From: Aphodosoma sp045600865
Lineage (GTDB): Bacteria; Bacteroidota; Bacteroidia; Bacteroidales; Paludibacteraceae
Assembly: GCA_045600865.1 (NCBI GenBank)
Contig: JAZRYS010000033.1
Coordinates: forward strand, 1-6,283
Direction: 5' to 3'
Length of the DNA stretch: 6,283 bases
Below, one piece after another: positions 1-5,065 of the stretch (position 1 is its first letter; the number at the start of each line of letters is the position of its first letter). Under the pieces are notes generated by a model that worked only from the letters and a program-made list of their open reading frames with translations, was not told the origin of the DNA and searched no databases. A program made the position numbers and the translations under genes.

Positions 1-38
1 TTTTTTCTGCTACGAAAAAAGACTGCATTCGGTGTCTC

Positions 39-47
39 TACCTTTGC
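39..47 (+). promoter_or_regulatory. Bacteroidetes-type -7 promoter element for the tRNA array
   Basis: TACCTTTGC fits the Bacteroidetes primary-sigma -7 consensus TAnnTTTG. It lies 15 nt before the first tRNA, so transcription would start around 53-56. I see no good -33 TTTG at the usual spacing. The same TTTGCA(C/T)C ending recurs at the two minus-strand RNA promoters in this window. Confidence 0.6.
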
Positions 48-61
48 ATCGTCAAAACAAA

Positions 62-146
62 GGAAGCATGGGTGAGCGGCTTAAACCAGCACACTGCTAA
101 CGTGCCGAACCGCAAGGTTCCGAAGGTTCGAATCCTTCTGCTTCCG
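62..146 (+). tRNA. tRNA-Ser(GCT)
   Basis: Class II tRNA of 85 nt. The acceptor GGAAGCA pairs with TGCTTCC and the discriminator is G, as usual for serine. The anticodon loop CTGCTAA carries GCT, which reads AGC/AGU. The long variable arm CGAACCGCAAGGTTCCG and the T-loop TTCGAAT are intact. The last anticodon-stem pair is an A-C mismatch. CCA is not encoded. Confidence 0.93.
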
Positions 147-151
147 CAAAT

Positions 152-225
152 GGTGAGGTAGCTCAACTGGATAGAGCAGCTGTCTACGAAGCAGCCGGTT
201 GTGGGTTCGAGTCCCTCCCTCATCA
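152..225 (+). tRNA. tRNA-Arg(ACG), first copy
   Basis: The acceptor GGTGAGG pairs with CCTCATC with one G-U. D-arm GCTC/GAGC, anticodon stem GCTGT/GCAGC and loop CTACGAA give anticodon ACG at 186-188. T-loop is TTCGAGT with a T-T mismatch in the T-stem. Discriminator A. It starts 6 nt after the preceding tRNA. A second Arg-ACG gene of different sequence closes the array. Confidence 0.93.
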
Positions 226-231
226 CTCATT

Positions 232-318
232 GGAGGTTTGGCAGAGTTGGTCGATTGCACTGGTCTTGAAAACCAGCAGACGGTAAACGTCTCAAAGGTT
301 CGAATCCTTTAGCCTCCG
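232..318 (+). tRNA. tRNA-Ser(TGA)
   Basis: Class II tRNA of 87 nt. The acceptor GGAGGTT pairs with AGCCTCC and the discriminator is G. The anticodon stem CTGGT/ACCAG closes loop CTTGAAA with anticodon TGA. The variable arm AGACGGTAAACGTCT forms a hairpin, and the T-loop is TTCGAAT. Confidence 0.94.
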
Positions 319-326
319 CAATATAT

Positions 327-397
327 TGCCCTATTGCATAATGGTAGTGCTGCAGAATCTGGATCTGCAAGTGGTGGTTCGATTCCATCTGGGGCAA
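327..397 (+). tRNA. tRNA-Gln(CTG)
   Basis: The acceptor TGCCCTA pairs with TGGGGCA, so the first pair is the weak U1-A72 typical of glutamine tRNAs. D-arm GCAT/GTGC, anticodon stem GCAGA/TCTGC and anticodon CTG at 359-361. T-loop TTCGATT, discriminator A, 71 nt. Confidence 0.92.
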
Positions 398-403
398 CAA
401 CAA

Positions 404-476
404 GGAGCTTTGGCAGACTTGGTGTATGCGCAGGACTGAAAATCCTGAGAACGTGGTTCGACTCCACGAGGCTCCA
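404..476 (+). tRNA. tRNA-Phe(GAA)
   Basis: The acceptor GGAGCTT pairs with AGGCTCC, discriminator A. The anticodon stem CAGGA/TCCTG closes loop CTGAAAA with GAA at 438-440. T-arm CGTGG/CCACG with loop TTCGACT. The short 3-bp D-stem with a long D-loop is unusual for tRNA-Phe, so the amino-acid identity rests on the anticodon. Confidence 0.88.
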
Positions 477-486
477 CCACTTTAAT

Positions 487-568
487 CGGAGTGTTCTCCA
501 GCGGCAACGAGAGCTGACTGTAAATCAGCCGTCATTCGACTTCGGAGGTTCGAGTCCTCCCACTCCGA
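487..568 (+). tRNA. tRNA-Tyr(GTA)
   Basis: Class II tRNA with a long variable arm, as expected for bacterial tRNA-Tyr. The acceptor CGGAGTG pairs with CACTCCG. The anticodon stem GCTGA/TCAGC closes loop CTGTAAA with anticodon GTA at 520-522. T-stem GGAGG/CCTCC, discriminator A. Confidence 0.93.
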
Positions 569-576
569 CAAAAGAT

Positions 577-647
577 TGCCCTATGGTATAACGGTAGCAC
601 AACAGGTTTTGGCTCTGTTAGTGAAGGTTCGATTCCTTCTGGGGCGA
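577..647 (+). tRNA. tRNA-Gln(TTG)
   Basis: Close relative of the Gln-CTG gene at 327-397, sharing acceptor 5' strand TGCCCTA and a similar T-arm. The anticodon stem ACAGG/TCTGT closes loop TTTTGGC with TTG at 609-611. The first acceptor pair is U-G. The two glutamine genes probably arose by duplication and anticodon divergence. Confidence 0.91.
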
Positions 648-653
648 CTATAT

Positions 654-727
654 GGAGTTTGTAGCTCAGTTGGTAGAGCGCCAGGTTGTGGCTCTGGTGG
701 TCATGGGTTCGAAACCCATCAGACTCC
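654..727 (+). tRNA. tRNA-His(GTG)
   Basis: G at 654 can serve as the encoded G-1 that faces C73 at 727, the histidine identity feature. The acceptor GAGTTTG pairs with CAGACTC. D-arm GCTC/GAGC, anticodon stem CCAGG/TCTGG, anticodon GTG at 688-690, T-arm ATGGG/CCCAT. Confidence 0.93.
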
Positions 728-734
728 CTAAGAT

Positions 735-807
735 GGTCGGTTCATCTAAATGGTTAGGATTGCAGATTTTCATTCTGCCCACACGAGTTCGAATCTCGTA
801 CCGACTA
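735..807 (+). tRNA. tRNA-Glu(TTC)
   Basis: The acceptor GGTCGGT pairs with ACCGACT (first pair G-U). The anticodon stem GCAGA/TCTGC closes loop TTTTCAT with TTC at 769-771. T-arm ACGAG/CTCGT, discriminator A. Confidence 0.92.
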
Positions 808-813
808 CAAACT

Positions 814-885
814 GCTTCAATAGCACAGTGGTAGTGCAGCTCACTTGTAATGAGCAGGTCGTAGGTTCGAATCCTACTTGAAGCT
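814..885 (+). tRNA. tRNA-Thr(TGT)
   Basis: The acceptor GCTTCAA pairs perfectly with TTGAAGC. The anticodon stem GCTCA/TGAGC closes loop CTTGTAA with TGT at 846-848. T-arm GTAGG/CCTAC, loop TTCGAAT, discriminator T. Confidence 0.93.
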
Positions 886-889
886 CAAT

Positions 890-963
890 GGCTCATTAGT
901 TCAGTTGGATAGAACGTAGCGCTACGAACGCTGAGATCGGGAGTTCGAATCTCTCATGAGTCA
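890..963 (+). tRNA. tRNA-Arg(ACG), second copy
   Basis: The acceptor GGCTCAT pairs with ATGAGTC. D-arm GTTC/GAAC, anticodon stem TAGCG/CGCTG, loop CTACGAA with ACG at 924-926, T-arm GGGAG/CTCTC, discriminator A. It shares its anticodon with 152-225 but differs through most of the body, so it is not a recent tandem copy. Last gene of the array. Confidence 0.93.
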
Positions 964-972
964 CATAAAGTT

Positions 973-1019
973 AAGACTCCTTTTCTGACATTTCTGTTTG
1001 AAAGGGAGTCTTGCTTTTT
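973..1019 (+). terminator. Rho-independent terminator of the tRNA array
   Basis: AAGACTCCTTTT (973-984) pairs with AAAGGGAGTCTT (1001-1012) as a 12-bp stem with one T-G pair and a 16-nt loop, followed by GCTTTTT. It closes the array 9 nt after the last tRNA. It abuts the stop codon of the convergent minus-strand gene, where the U-run is missing, so it serves mainly the plus strand. Confidence 0.85.
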
Positions 1020-1431
1020 ATACGAAATTCAGGAGAGTCATCAGCCTGTTCTGGACTTTAGCGAGGACTTTTACAGTCTCTTCTTTGTCTGGATTCTCTT
1101 TGTTTCCCAAAAGAGATATTGCTTCTTTGATAAGATTACAATCGTCCAAAGACAAAGGATTCCTGGTGATTGAGTAATCTGGATCTGAGTATCTGTAGTA
1201 AATTCTGTCGTAAACCTCAATAGGTGCGTAGTAGCCCAATTTGTCAGATCTCATAATCTGGATGTCCATCTGAACCGTTCTTGCACAGACACCTTTTTTG
1301 ATTCCTTCCATATCATAGAGAGCATCACAACAAGCTTCTACGAGGTCATCGAGCGTCCACCTTCTGTATTTGTTTCTTAGACAATTATCAATCGTTTTGT
1401 ACCTGATTAAGGCATTCTTATTTGCTGGCAT
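1018..1431 (-). CDS. HTH regulator resembling the N-terminus of WYL-domain proteins, lacking the WYL domain
   Basis: A 137-residue protein. Residues about 5-75 look like the winged helix-turn-helix of Bacteroidetes YafY/WYL-type regulators: a helical start (NALIRYKTIDNCLRN), then RRWTLDDLVEAC, then an R-T-V-Q-M-D-I-Q-MRSDKLGYYAP recognition region and wing. A second stretch (about 78-100, IYYRYSDPDYSIT) matches the linker that normally leads into the WYL sensor. Full-length relatives are usually 300 or more residues. Here the chain stops after about 35 more residues, with a TAA beside the array terminator. It may be a self-standing DNA-binding protein or a truncated remnant. No frameshift continuation is visible, because ordinary tRNA genes follow at once. 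It is transcribed last in the minus-strand series, and a terminator 24 nt upstream separates it from the preceding ncRNA. Family assignment is by recognition of the sequence style. Confidence 0.8.
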   Translation of the reverse strand: MPANKNALIRYKTIDNCLRNKYRRWTLDDLVEACCDALYDMEGIKKGVCARTVQMDIQIMRSDKLGYYAPIEVYDRIYYRYSDPDYSITRNPLSLDDCNLIKEAISLLGNKENPDKEETVKVLAKVQNRLMTLLNFV

Positions 1432-1454
1432 AGTTGTTTCTTCATTTTAGAGTG

Positions 1455-1497
1455 TAAAAAAAATAGTTGGAAATTCCGGTATGGATCTTCCAACTAT
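1455..1497 (-). terminator. Rho-independent terminator of the upstream ncRNA
   Basis: On the minus strand ATAGTTGGAA (1497-1488) and TTCCAACTAT (1472-1463) form a perfect 10-bp stem with a 15-nt loop, followed directly by a run of eight T (complement of 1456-1463). This marks the 3' end of a minus-strand transcript that has no plausible coding region. Confidence 0.8.
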
Positions 1498-1727
1498 CAT
1501 TATGAGTTCAATTCACAAAGGCATATTATGTTGCCTGATAGAAATAACTATGTCGTGTATGATATGGGAATCCTATACCGCTTGTGCGTGAATATTCACT
1601 AAATGTATGTACATAACTATTCTGCTCAAAGCGTCGATAGCTCTGAGAGAAAGATTGTGTTGTTATGTATGCAAATAGTCTCATTCCTTATAGGATTCTT
1701 GTTAAAATTCAATTAGTTGCTCAAAAG
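1456..1727 (-). ncRNA. Candidate rod-shaped non-coding RNA
   Basis: This stretch holds no credible protein gene but is framed by a -7 box (1733-1741) and a strong terminator (1455-1497). Its central part folds into a long interrupted hairpin. GAATCCTATA/TATAGGATTC (1698-1689 with 1577-1568) gives 10 bp. TACATAAC/GTTATGTA (1669-1662 with 1617-1610) gives 8 bp. TCAGAGC/GCTTTGA (1646-1640 with 1632-1626, plus a closing G-C) caps it with loop TATCGAC. Large internal bubbles separate the helices. The overall plan (closing stem, wide central bubble, terminal stem-loop, about 130 nt of rod) recalls 6S RNA, which binds RNA polymerase, but no sequence identity supports that. It lacks the GGTCAAG/CAATTACC module of the array further upstream. 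It could equally be an antisense or sensor RNA of this locus, or a leader of the short regulator. Confidence 0.5.
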
Positions 1728-1732
1728 CGGGT

Positions 1733-1741
1733 GCAAATTTA
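1733..1741 (-). promoter_or_regulatory. Bacteroidetes-type -7 promoter element for the ncRNA
   Basis: On the minus strand TAAATTTGC matches TAnnTTTG(C), followed by ACCC, almost identical to the array promoter at 5468-5476 (TAATTTTGCACCC). Expected start of transcription is around 1727. No convincing -33 element. Confidence 0.55.
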
Positions 1742-1753
1742 CTAAATAAGAAC

Positions 1754-1784
1754 GAAGTCTTTTTGCGTAGTTCAAAAAAACTTC
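1754..1784 (-). terminator. Hairpin after the small orphan gene, possible terminator
   Basis: GAAGT (1754-1758) pairs with ACTTC (1780-1784), continued by a CTTTTTG/CAAAAAA helix around loop CGTAGTT. On the plus strand it is followed by ATTTTT, a good terminator shape. On the minus strand only a broken T-rich run (GTTCTTATTT) follows. The only gene nearby is minus-strand (ends 1873), so it may stop that transcript weakly or insulate the ncRNA promoter just downstream. Confidence 0.4.
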
Positions 1785-1872
1785 ATTTTTACATGCTATT
1801 TTTCTTTTGAAACCCAACTTTTGCCTGCTTTTCCATTGTATTTTGAGCTGTTTATCTCATTTAGACAGTCAA

Positions 1873-2088
1873 TTATTCCGCTGATTCACTACCTTCAGAA
1901 GCCGAATTTACGATGTCATTTGTCATTTCCTCAATCCATTCGGGATGTCCCCAATAATAACATGCTCTTTGGATAATACACCAGCATCGTCCGTTACGTG
2001 GAACCCAAATCTCTTTATCTGTTCTTGGATTCTTCCAGATTTGATAATACGGCCCTTTCAAAGCCTTTTTTGCTAATCTCTTTTTCAT
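1873..2088 (-). CDS. Small orphan protein, 71 residues
   Basis: I do not recognise this protein. It starts with a basic stretch (MKKRLAKKALKG). The middle is rich in aromatic residues and cysteine (YYQIWKNPRTDKEIWVP, then GRCWCIIQRACYYWGHPEW), and the tail is acidic and serine-rich (SASEGSESAE). There is no membrane segment and no signal peptide. Two cysteines in C-W-C plus a third cysteine and a histidine could bind a metal, but the spacing is not a known motif. The basic and aromatic make-up would suit nucleic-acid contact; this is inference. The start codon follows an AT-rich leader without a Shine-Dalgarno site, as is normal in Bacteroidetes. It lies 15 nt after a tRNA-like RNA and about 115 nt after the large TerD-like gene on the same strand, so it is probably co-transcribed with them. 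Confidence 0.55.
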   Translation of the reverse strand: MKKRLAKKALKGPYYQIWKNPRTDKEIWVPRNGRCWCIIQRACYYWGHPEWIEEMTNDIVNSASEGSESAE

Positions 2089-2103
2089 TTTGATAAATAT
2101 AAG

Positions 2104-2195
2104 AATGCAAGGCTGTCGGATTCTAACCGACGCAGGGAGCTTGCCCAGCTTGAAGTTATCGCGCCTCCTTTGAACACTTGGATAAGCCTTGCATT
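2104..2195 (-). ncRNA. Atypical tRNA-like RNA with an 11-bp acceptor-like helix
   Basis: On the minus strand AATGCAAGGCT (2195-2185) pairs perfectly with AGCCTTGCATT (2114-2104), far longer than a 7-bp acceptor. A T-arm GTCGG/CCGAC with loop TTAGAAT stacks directly on it. A D-like arm TCC/GGA follows the 5' strand after TA, as in a tRNA, but its loop lacks the GG pair. The T-loop has A in place of the invariant C56, so the usual G19-C56 elbow contact is absent on both sides. The middle has no good anticodon arm, though GGGCAAGCTCCC could fold like a variable arm. The D-arm contains AAAGGAGG, complementary to the 3' end of 16S rRNA (CCUCCUUU). It sits 7 nt after the stop of the large TerD-like gene and probably shares its transcript. 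It could be a tRNA mimic, a 3'-end stabiliser, or a degenerate tRNA. Confidence 0.6.
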
Positions 2196-2202
2196 AATAA
2201 TG

Positions 2203-4467
2203 TTATACATATAGAAGTTTTGTCACATCAGCAGGATTTAATGCCCACTCGTAAGTGTATGATTCGTCGGCATCGTTGGCAGAAGTCACCAATTCCAGAT
2301 TCTGAGCTTTTGCCTTCATACCAAGGAGTTCTCCTACCGACAATTTGTTTTCGAGCTTGTGAAGCAATGCCTCAATCGATGTGCTGTCAGCTCCACGAAG
2401 AGTTTGAGACGTGAATGGCATTTCGAGCCAGATGATCTCTCGTTTTGCAACATCAAGAACACCGAACACCAATCCCTTGGTCAGATTCCCTTCGCTGACA
2501 CGAACCATGTGCTGAACACAAGAAGGATCATACGCAACACCAGTCTTCTCCGAAATCTTCATAGGATTAGCTGAGTCCATCCAACCAACAACAAGGTTAG
2601 GGGAGAGAGAACCGCATGAGTAAGCATTGCAAGTGAAGGTTACGTACTTTGCATTAGCAGCCTCTAACTCTGGCAATGACAATTCGATGTATTCTGCTGT
2701 TCCTACCATTTCTGGAATAGAACGGATGTCACCAGAATGTTTTGCACCCACGCAAGTAAGATTGTAGTATGCACACTCGGCAATCTTGTTGTTTGGCAAT
2801 GCTATACGGCAGCTCAAGTCCATGTCAAGATGCTGGGCATGTAATCCTTTACCCCACTGAAGGAACAGACGGACAGCATCACCTTCTACAGGGAAACGTG
2901 TACCCATTAAAGCGCATGATGTGTCCTGAATAGTAGTAGCACGATCACCTACACTTACAGGAATGTTGTAGAGCGAAGAATCAATGTAGATTGTCTTAGA
3001 CTCTGTCTTTTGAGCAGCGAAACGACGCTCCATCGAAGATTTGTAAATCCCCATAACATCCTTTGCCATCTGACTTCTCATATCCTCATCATAGAGAGCC
3101 AGCAGCTTGTTTGACGGAATACGGTGTGTTACACCTGTAATAGGGCGAGCCAAACGTGTCTCTTCTGTGTCGAAGTAGTTCTCAGCGGCATTGCCAAGAG
3201 ACAACAGCAGACGAGCCGGTAGTTTGTCGGCAATCTCATCGAAAGCAGCTAACACCTTATCATTGCCAAATCGTAACATGGTTGCGAACAGACAACGCGC
3301 AAAAAGTCCTGGACGTTCTTTTAGTAATGCAAGAGTCTTGTCTGCATTATTCTCAGAGCGAGCTTTATCAACACGTCCTTGCCAAGTAGAATAATCCTGC
3401 TTGTAGAATACATCAAGTATTTCAGCAAGATGCTCCATACCTTGTTTGCGAGAGTATTCGCCCAGACGCAGAGCACGGATCATACGTACCCACATGCCAC
3501 GTTTAGGATTCATGTTTTCTGCTGCCTGCTTTGCAGACATAGTCAGAGCATTCATCCAAAGGGCAACACGCAGACAAGCCTTTCGATCATATTTTAGCAT
3601 GAGCTTCTGTTTCATGTCCTTGGCTGCATCTGCACCCTTGTCAAGAGGTCCGAACATGTGATAGTACATTTTCTTGGCATGAGCTACAAGAGTCTTTGGC
3701 TCAATGATCTGAACATAACCAGTCTTTTCGTACCACAGATAACGAAGTATGTCTGTTGGAGTCTTCAACAAAGTACAAGCATCCTTTGCTTTATCTTGAT
3801 TTACCAGGGTCTTGATTACCAACATTGCAGTTTCCTTCATGGTTATGTCGGATTCTGCTGGCAGTTCATACTGAGACAGCAACATCTCAAGAGAGTCTTT
3901 CTGTGTTGCATCCAGAGGAGTAGCAGATGACAGAAGAGATGCAAATGTCTTTTTCATGTCTGCATCAGTAAACAAGCGAAGTTCCTTCAGCTTGCTTCCC
4001 TGACCTTTATAGACGAAATCTGCAGTTTCGAATGGAGTACCACAGAATGGACATCCGTTATATCGTTCCAAAGGGAATGTTCCATCTGGAATGAAGTGAC
4101 CGCATTGAAGGGTAGTGCCCTTGAATCCTGCTTTCTCCCCACCAAAGATGTTCGTAATCCATGTGAGGAAATGATCGGTATAAGATTCGCCGGTAGGAAC
4201 ATCCCATCCTTTTACAAGTGAAGCCCAGTTAAGGTTTACACCCATTACATCATTGATGCACTCAGTTATTTCAGCGAGAGTGTCTGCTGAAACTGCATTT
4301 AGCGCATGGAGCAGTTCCTCACTCACGCAGAAACCGTTCTCTTTCAAACGTGCTACAAATGCCATCACAGGTACTGTAGGCTCAGAATTCTTGTCGATGT
4401 CCTCACGATTAATGTCGAGGTACACGGCGCGATAGCGCAAAGCGACTTTTGTTAATGTCTTGTTCAT
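2203..4467 (-). CDS. RING-like zinc site plus TerD-like protein (resembles MXAN_6230/SCO0854 family), 754 residues
   Basis: A large soluble protein with no signal or membrane segment. Residues 118-148 hold a probable zinc site: CGH at 122-124 and CPFCG at 139-143, the style of a RING or zinc-ribbon finger. Residues about 165-435 are mainly helical and HEAT-like. They include RPGLFARCL at 385-393, a stretch I associate with the MXAN_6230/SCO0854 'RING domain-containing' family. Residues about 495-690 look like a TerD-type beta domain: DMDLSC at 548-553, a YYN near 567, HSGD at 577-580, then EYIELSLPEL. TerD domains often bind calcium and occur in stress and conflict systems. The start at 4467 has no Shine-Dalgarno and lies 15 nt after the last module RNA, so the RNA array forms its leader. 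With RtcB upstream and tRNA-like RNAs on both sides, a role in RNA damage response is a reasonable inference. Family name is from memory of motif style, moderately sure. Confidence 0.85.
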   Translation of the reverse strand: MNKTLTKVALRYRAVYLDINREDIDKNSEPTVPVMAFVARLKENGFCVSEELLHALNAVSADTLAEITECINDVMGVNLNWASLVKGWDVPTGESYTDHFLTWITNIFGGEKAGFKGTTLQCGHFIPDGTFPLERYNGCPFCGTPFETADFVYKGQGSKLKELRLFTDADMKKTFASLLSSATPLDATQKDSLEMLLSQYELPAESDITMKETAMLVIKTLVNQDKAKDACTLLKTPTDILRYLWYEKTGYVQIIEPKTLVAHAKKMYYHMFGPLDKGADAAKDMKQKLMLKYDRKACLRVALWMNALTMSAKQAAENMNPKRGMWVRMIRALRLGEYSRKQGMEHLAEILDVFYKQDYSTWQGRVDKARSENNADKTLALLKERPGLFARCLFATMLRFGNDKVLAAFDEIADKLPARLLLSLGNAAENYFDTEETRLARPITGVTHRIPSNKLLALYDEDMRSQMAKDVMGIYKSSMERRFAAQKTESKTIYIDSSLYNIPVSVGDRATTIQDTSCALMGTRFPVEGDAVRLFLQWGKGLHAQHLDMDLSCRIALPNNKIAECAYYNLTCVGAKHSGDIRSIPEMVGTAEYIELSLPELEAANAKYVTFTCNAYSCGSLSPNLVVGWMDSANPMKISEKTGVAYDPSCVQHMVRVSEGNLTKGLVFGVLDVAKREIIWLEMPFTSQTLRGADSTSIEALLHKLENKLSVGELLGMKAKAQNLELVTSANDADESYTYEWALNPADVTKLLYV

Positions 4468-4481
4468 TACAGTAATAATTT

Positions 4482-4565
4482 AAAAGGTAATTGAATGACA
4501 GCGGCAGGGTTGCAAGTCTGCCTTATAATAGGAGCAGATGAAGTATGTCACTCTTTAACCTTGTT
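4482..4565 (-). ncRNA. Module RNA 4, adjacent to the start of the TerD-like gene
   Basis: On the minus strand: stem I AACAAGGT / ACCTTTT (one mismatch), internal-loop strand GGTTAAAG facing CAATTACC, stem II AGTGAC / GTCATT (6 bp with one G-U), then ATACTTC. The tip payload (about 4500-4540) contains a hairpin TCTG-CT-CCT/AGG-CAGA with an AT-rich loop, and then GGCAG...CTGCC. I recognise no rRNA or tRNA parent for it. It ends 14 nt before the ATG at 4467, so it is also the 5' leader of that mRNA and could control its translation or mark a processing point. Confidence 0.75.
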
Positions 4566-4573
4566 AATAACTG

Positions 4574-4719
4574 TGAGGTAATTGGAAAACTATATACATG
4601 CCCAGTTCCTTGACTAGTGAGCTTTAACGCACTCCTTAGATGATGGCTGCTTATAAGCCTACATCCTAGTTGTTAGCGGATCGGACTCTCTGCTTGAAGT
4701 AAGTTTTACTTAGACCTCA
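4574..4719 (-). ncRNA. Module RNA 3, carrying a 23S rRNA domain as payload
   Basis: On the minus strand: stem I TGAGGT / ACCTCA (4719-4714 with 4579-4574), strand GGTCTAAG facing CCAATTACC, stem II AAAAC / GTTTT (4707-4703 with 4590-4586), then TTACTTC opposite TATATA. These are the same parts in the same order as in module RNAs 1, 2 and 4. The payload of about 110 nt is much longer than the others and is a copy of part of 23S rRNA, listed separately. The RNA begins 8 nt after the tRNA-like RNA at 4728-4848 and is probably cut from a common transcript. Confidence 0.85.
4598..4692 (-). other. 23S rRNA GTPase-associated-centre mimic (helices 42-44)
   Basis: Minus-strand segments CTAGGATGT, GGCTTATAAGCAGCCATCAT, TAAGGAGTGCGT and AGCTCACTAGTC follow one another exactly as in 23S rRNA around E. 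coli positions 1051-1108, the binding site of protein L11 and thiostrepton. The flanks GTCCGATCCGC and AAGGAACTGGGCATG match helix 42 more loosely. Closest to Bacteroidetes 23S as I recall it (GAGTGCGT, CACTAGTC). The 1067 loop reads CTTATAAG where E. coli has CUUAGAAG. The 1095 loop reads GCGTTAAAGC where E. coli has GCGUAAUAGC, so A1095 is replaced by U. It is not part of an rRNA gene: only about 95 nt are present, set inside the module. Confidence 0.88.
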
Positions 4720-4727
4720 TTTATGTG

Positions 4728-4848
4728 AGCTGCGAGCAGGGCTCGAACCTGCGACCCATAGGACTACAACTGAAGTATGTGGTAGTTAGTCCATAAGGAA
4801 ATTCTTTCACAATCAAATCTATTGCTCTACCAACTGAGCTATCGCAGC
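4728..4848 (-). ncRNA. tRNA-like RNA E, module in place of the anticodon arm
   Basis: Minus-strand acceptor GCTGCGA pairs perfectly with TCGCAGC. TA and a standard D-arm (GCTC-AGTTGGTA-GAGC) follow, and the T-arm GCAGG-TTCGAGC-CCTGC is standard. Between them lie about 65 nt instead of the usual 17-nt anticodon arm. The anticodon stem is reduced to ATAG/CTAT. Inside sits the module in permuted order (4772-4814): TGTG, GAATTTCC, a TTAT cap, GGACTAAC, CACA, TACTTC. The stretch TTGTGAA resembles a histidine anticodon loop but is not in a stem that would present it. Discriminator T, no CCA. An alternative is a tRNA gene with an unknown intron, but removing the module leaves no normal 7-nt loop. 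Confidence 0.78.
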
Positions 4849-4853
4849 AAGTT

Positions 4854-4930
4854 AGAGAGGTAATTGAAACAGCTATTTGGAGCCTCTTTAGCGTAAGATC
4901 GTTAGAAGTAAGCTGTTCTTGACCTTCTCT
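4854..4930 (-). ncRNA. Module RNA 2
   Basis: On the minus strand: stem I AGAGAAGGT / ACCTCTCT (8 bp with one bulged A), strand GGTCAAG facing TCAATTACC, stem II AACAGC / GCTGTT (perfect 6 bp), then TTACTTC opposite AAATA. The tip payload (4874-4911) includes TAACGATCTTACGCTAAAGAGGCTCC split over a small CTT/AAG hairpin. TTACG followed after four bases by AGAGG faintly recalls the sarcin-ricin loop, but this is too weak to assign. It lies 5 nt from each neighbouring tRNA-like RNA. Confidence 0.8.
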
Positions 4931-4934
4931 TGGG

Positions 4935-5057
4935 CGGTGCGGGCAGGATTCGAACCTGCAACCTGATGATAGAAGGATGCTATCCTTGACCGTCATTTTA
5001 GCGGTAATTGAAAAGCAGAACTCGATCGCCTGCTCTATCCATTTGAGCTACCGCACC
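4935..5057 (-). ncRNA. tRNA-like RNA D, module in place of the anticodon arm
   Basis: Minus-strand acceptor GGTGCGG pairs perfectly with CCGCACC. The D-arm GCTC-AAATGGATA-GAGC and T-arm GCAGG-TTCGAAT-CCTGC are normal. The middle, about 70 nt, holds the permuted module (4972-5017): stem II strand TGCTTTT, CAATTACCG, cap CTAAAATGA, CGGTCAAG, stem II strand GATAGCA, TCCTTC. The 14 nt at 4985-4998 are identical to 5249-5262 in module RNA 1, which ties the two forms of the module together. The residual anticodon stem is GG-GAT/ATC-TC with a C-A mismatch, and there is no usable anticodon loop. Discriminator G, no CCA. Confidence 0.8.
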
Positions 5058-5065
5058 ATTATTGG

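Noticed and set aside
334..834. Plus-strand open frames of 85 and 60 codons over the tRNA array, and a minus-strand one at 38-226
   Set aside because: They read through several complete tRNA genes; the tRNA folds are decisive.
2178..4435. Several open frames overlapping the 754-residue gene on either strand
   Set aside because: They are shadows of the long gene, which has recognisable motifs over its whole length.
2203..4467. Ro/TROVE protein next to RtcB with Y-RNA-like RNAs
   Set aside because: The helical middle is suggestive, but the order zinc finger, helical repeats, TerD-like domain does not fit Ro, which ends in a von Willebrand-type domain with a DxSxS motif not seen here.
4811..4820. 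Histidine anticodon loop TTGTGAA in tRNA-like E
   Set aside because: No flanking 5-bp stem presents it; the bases are used in stem II of the module.
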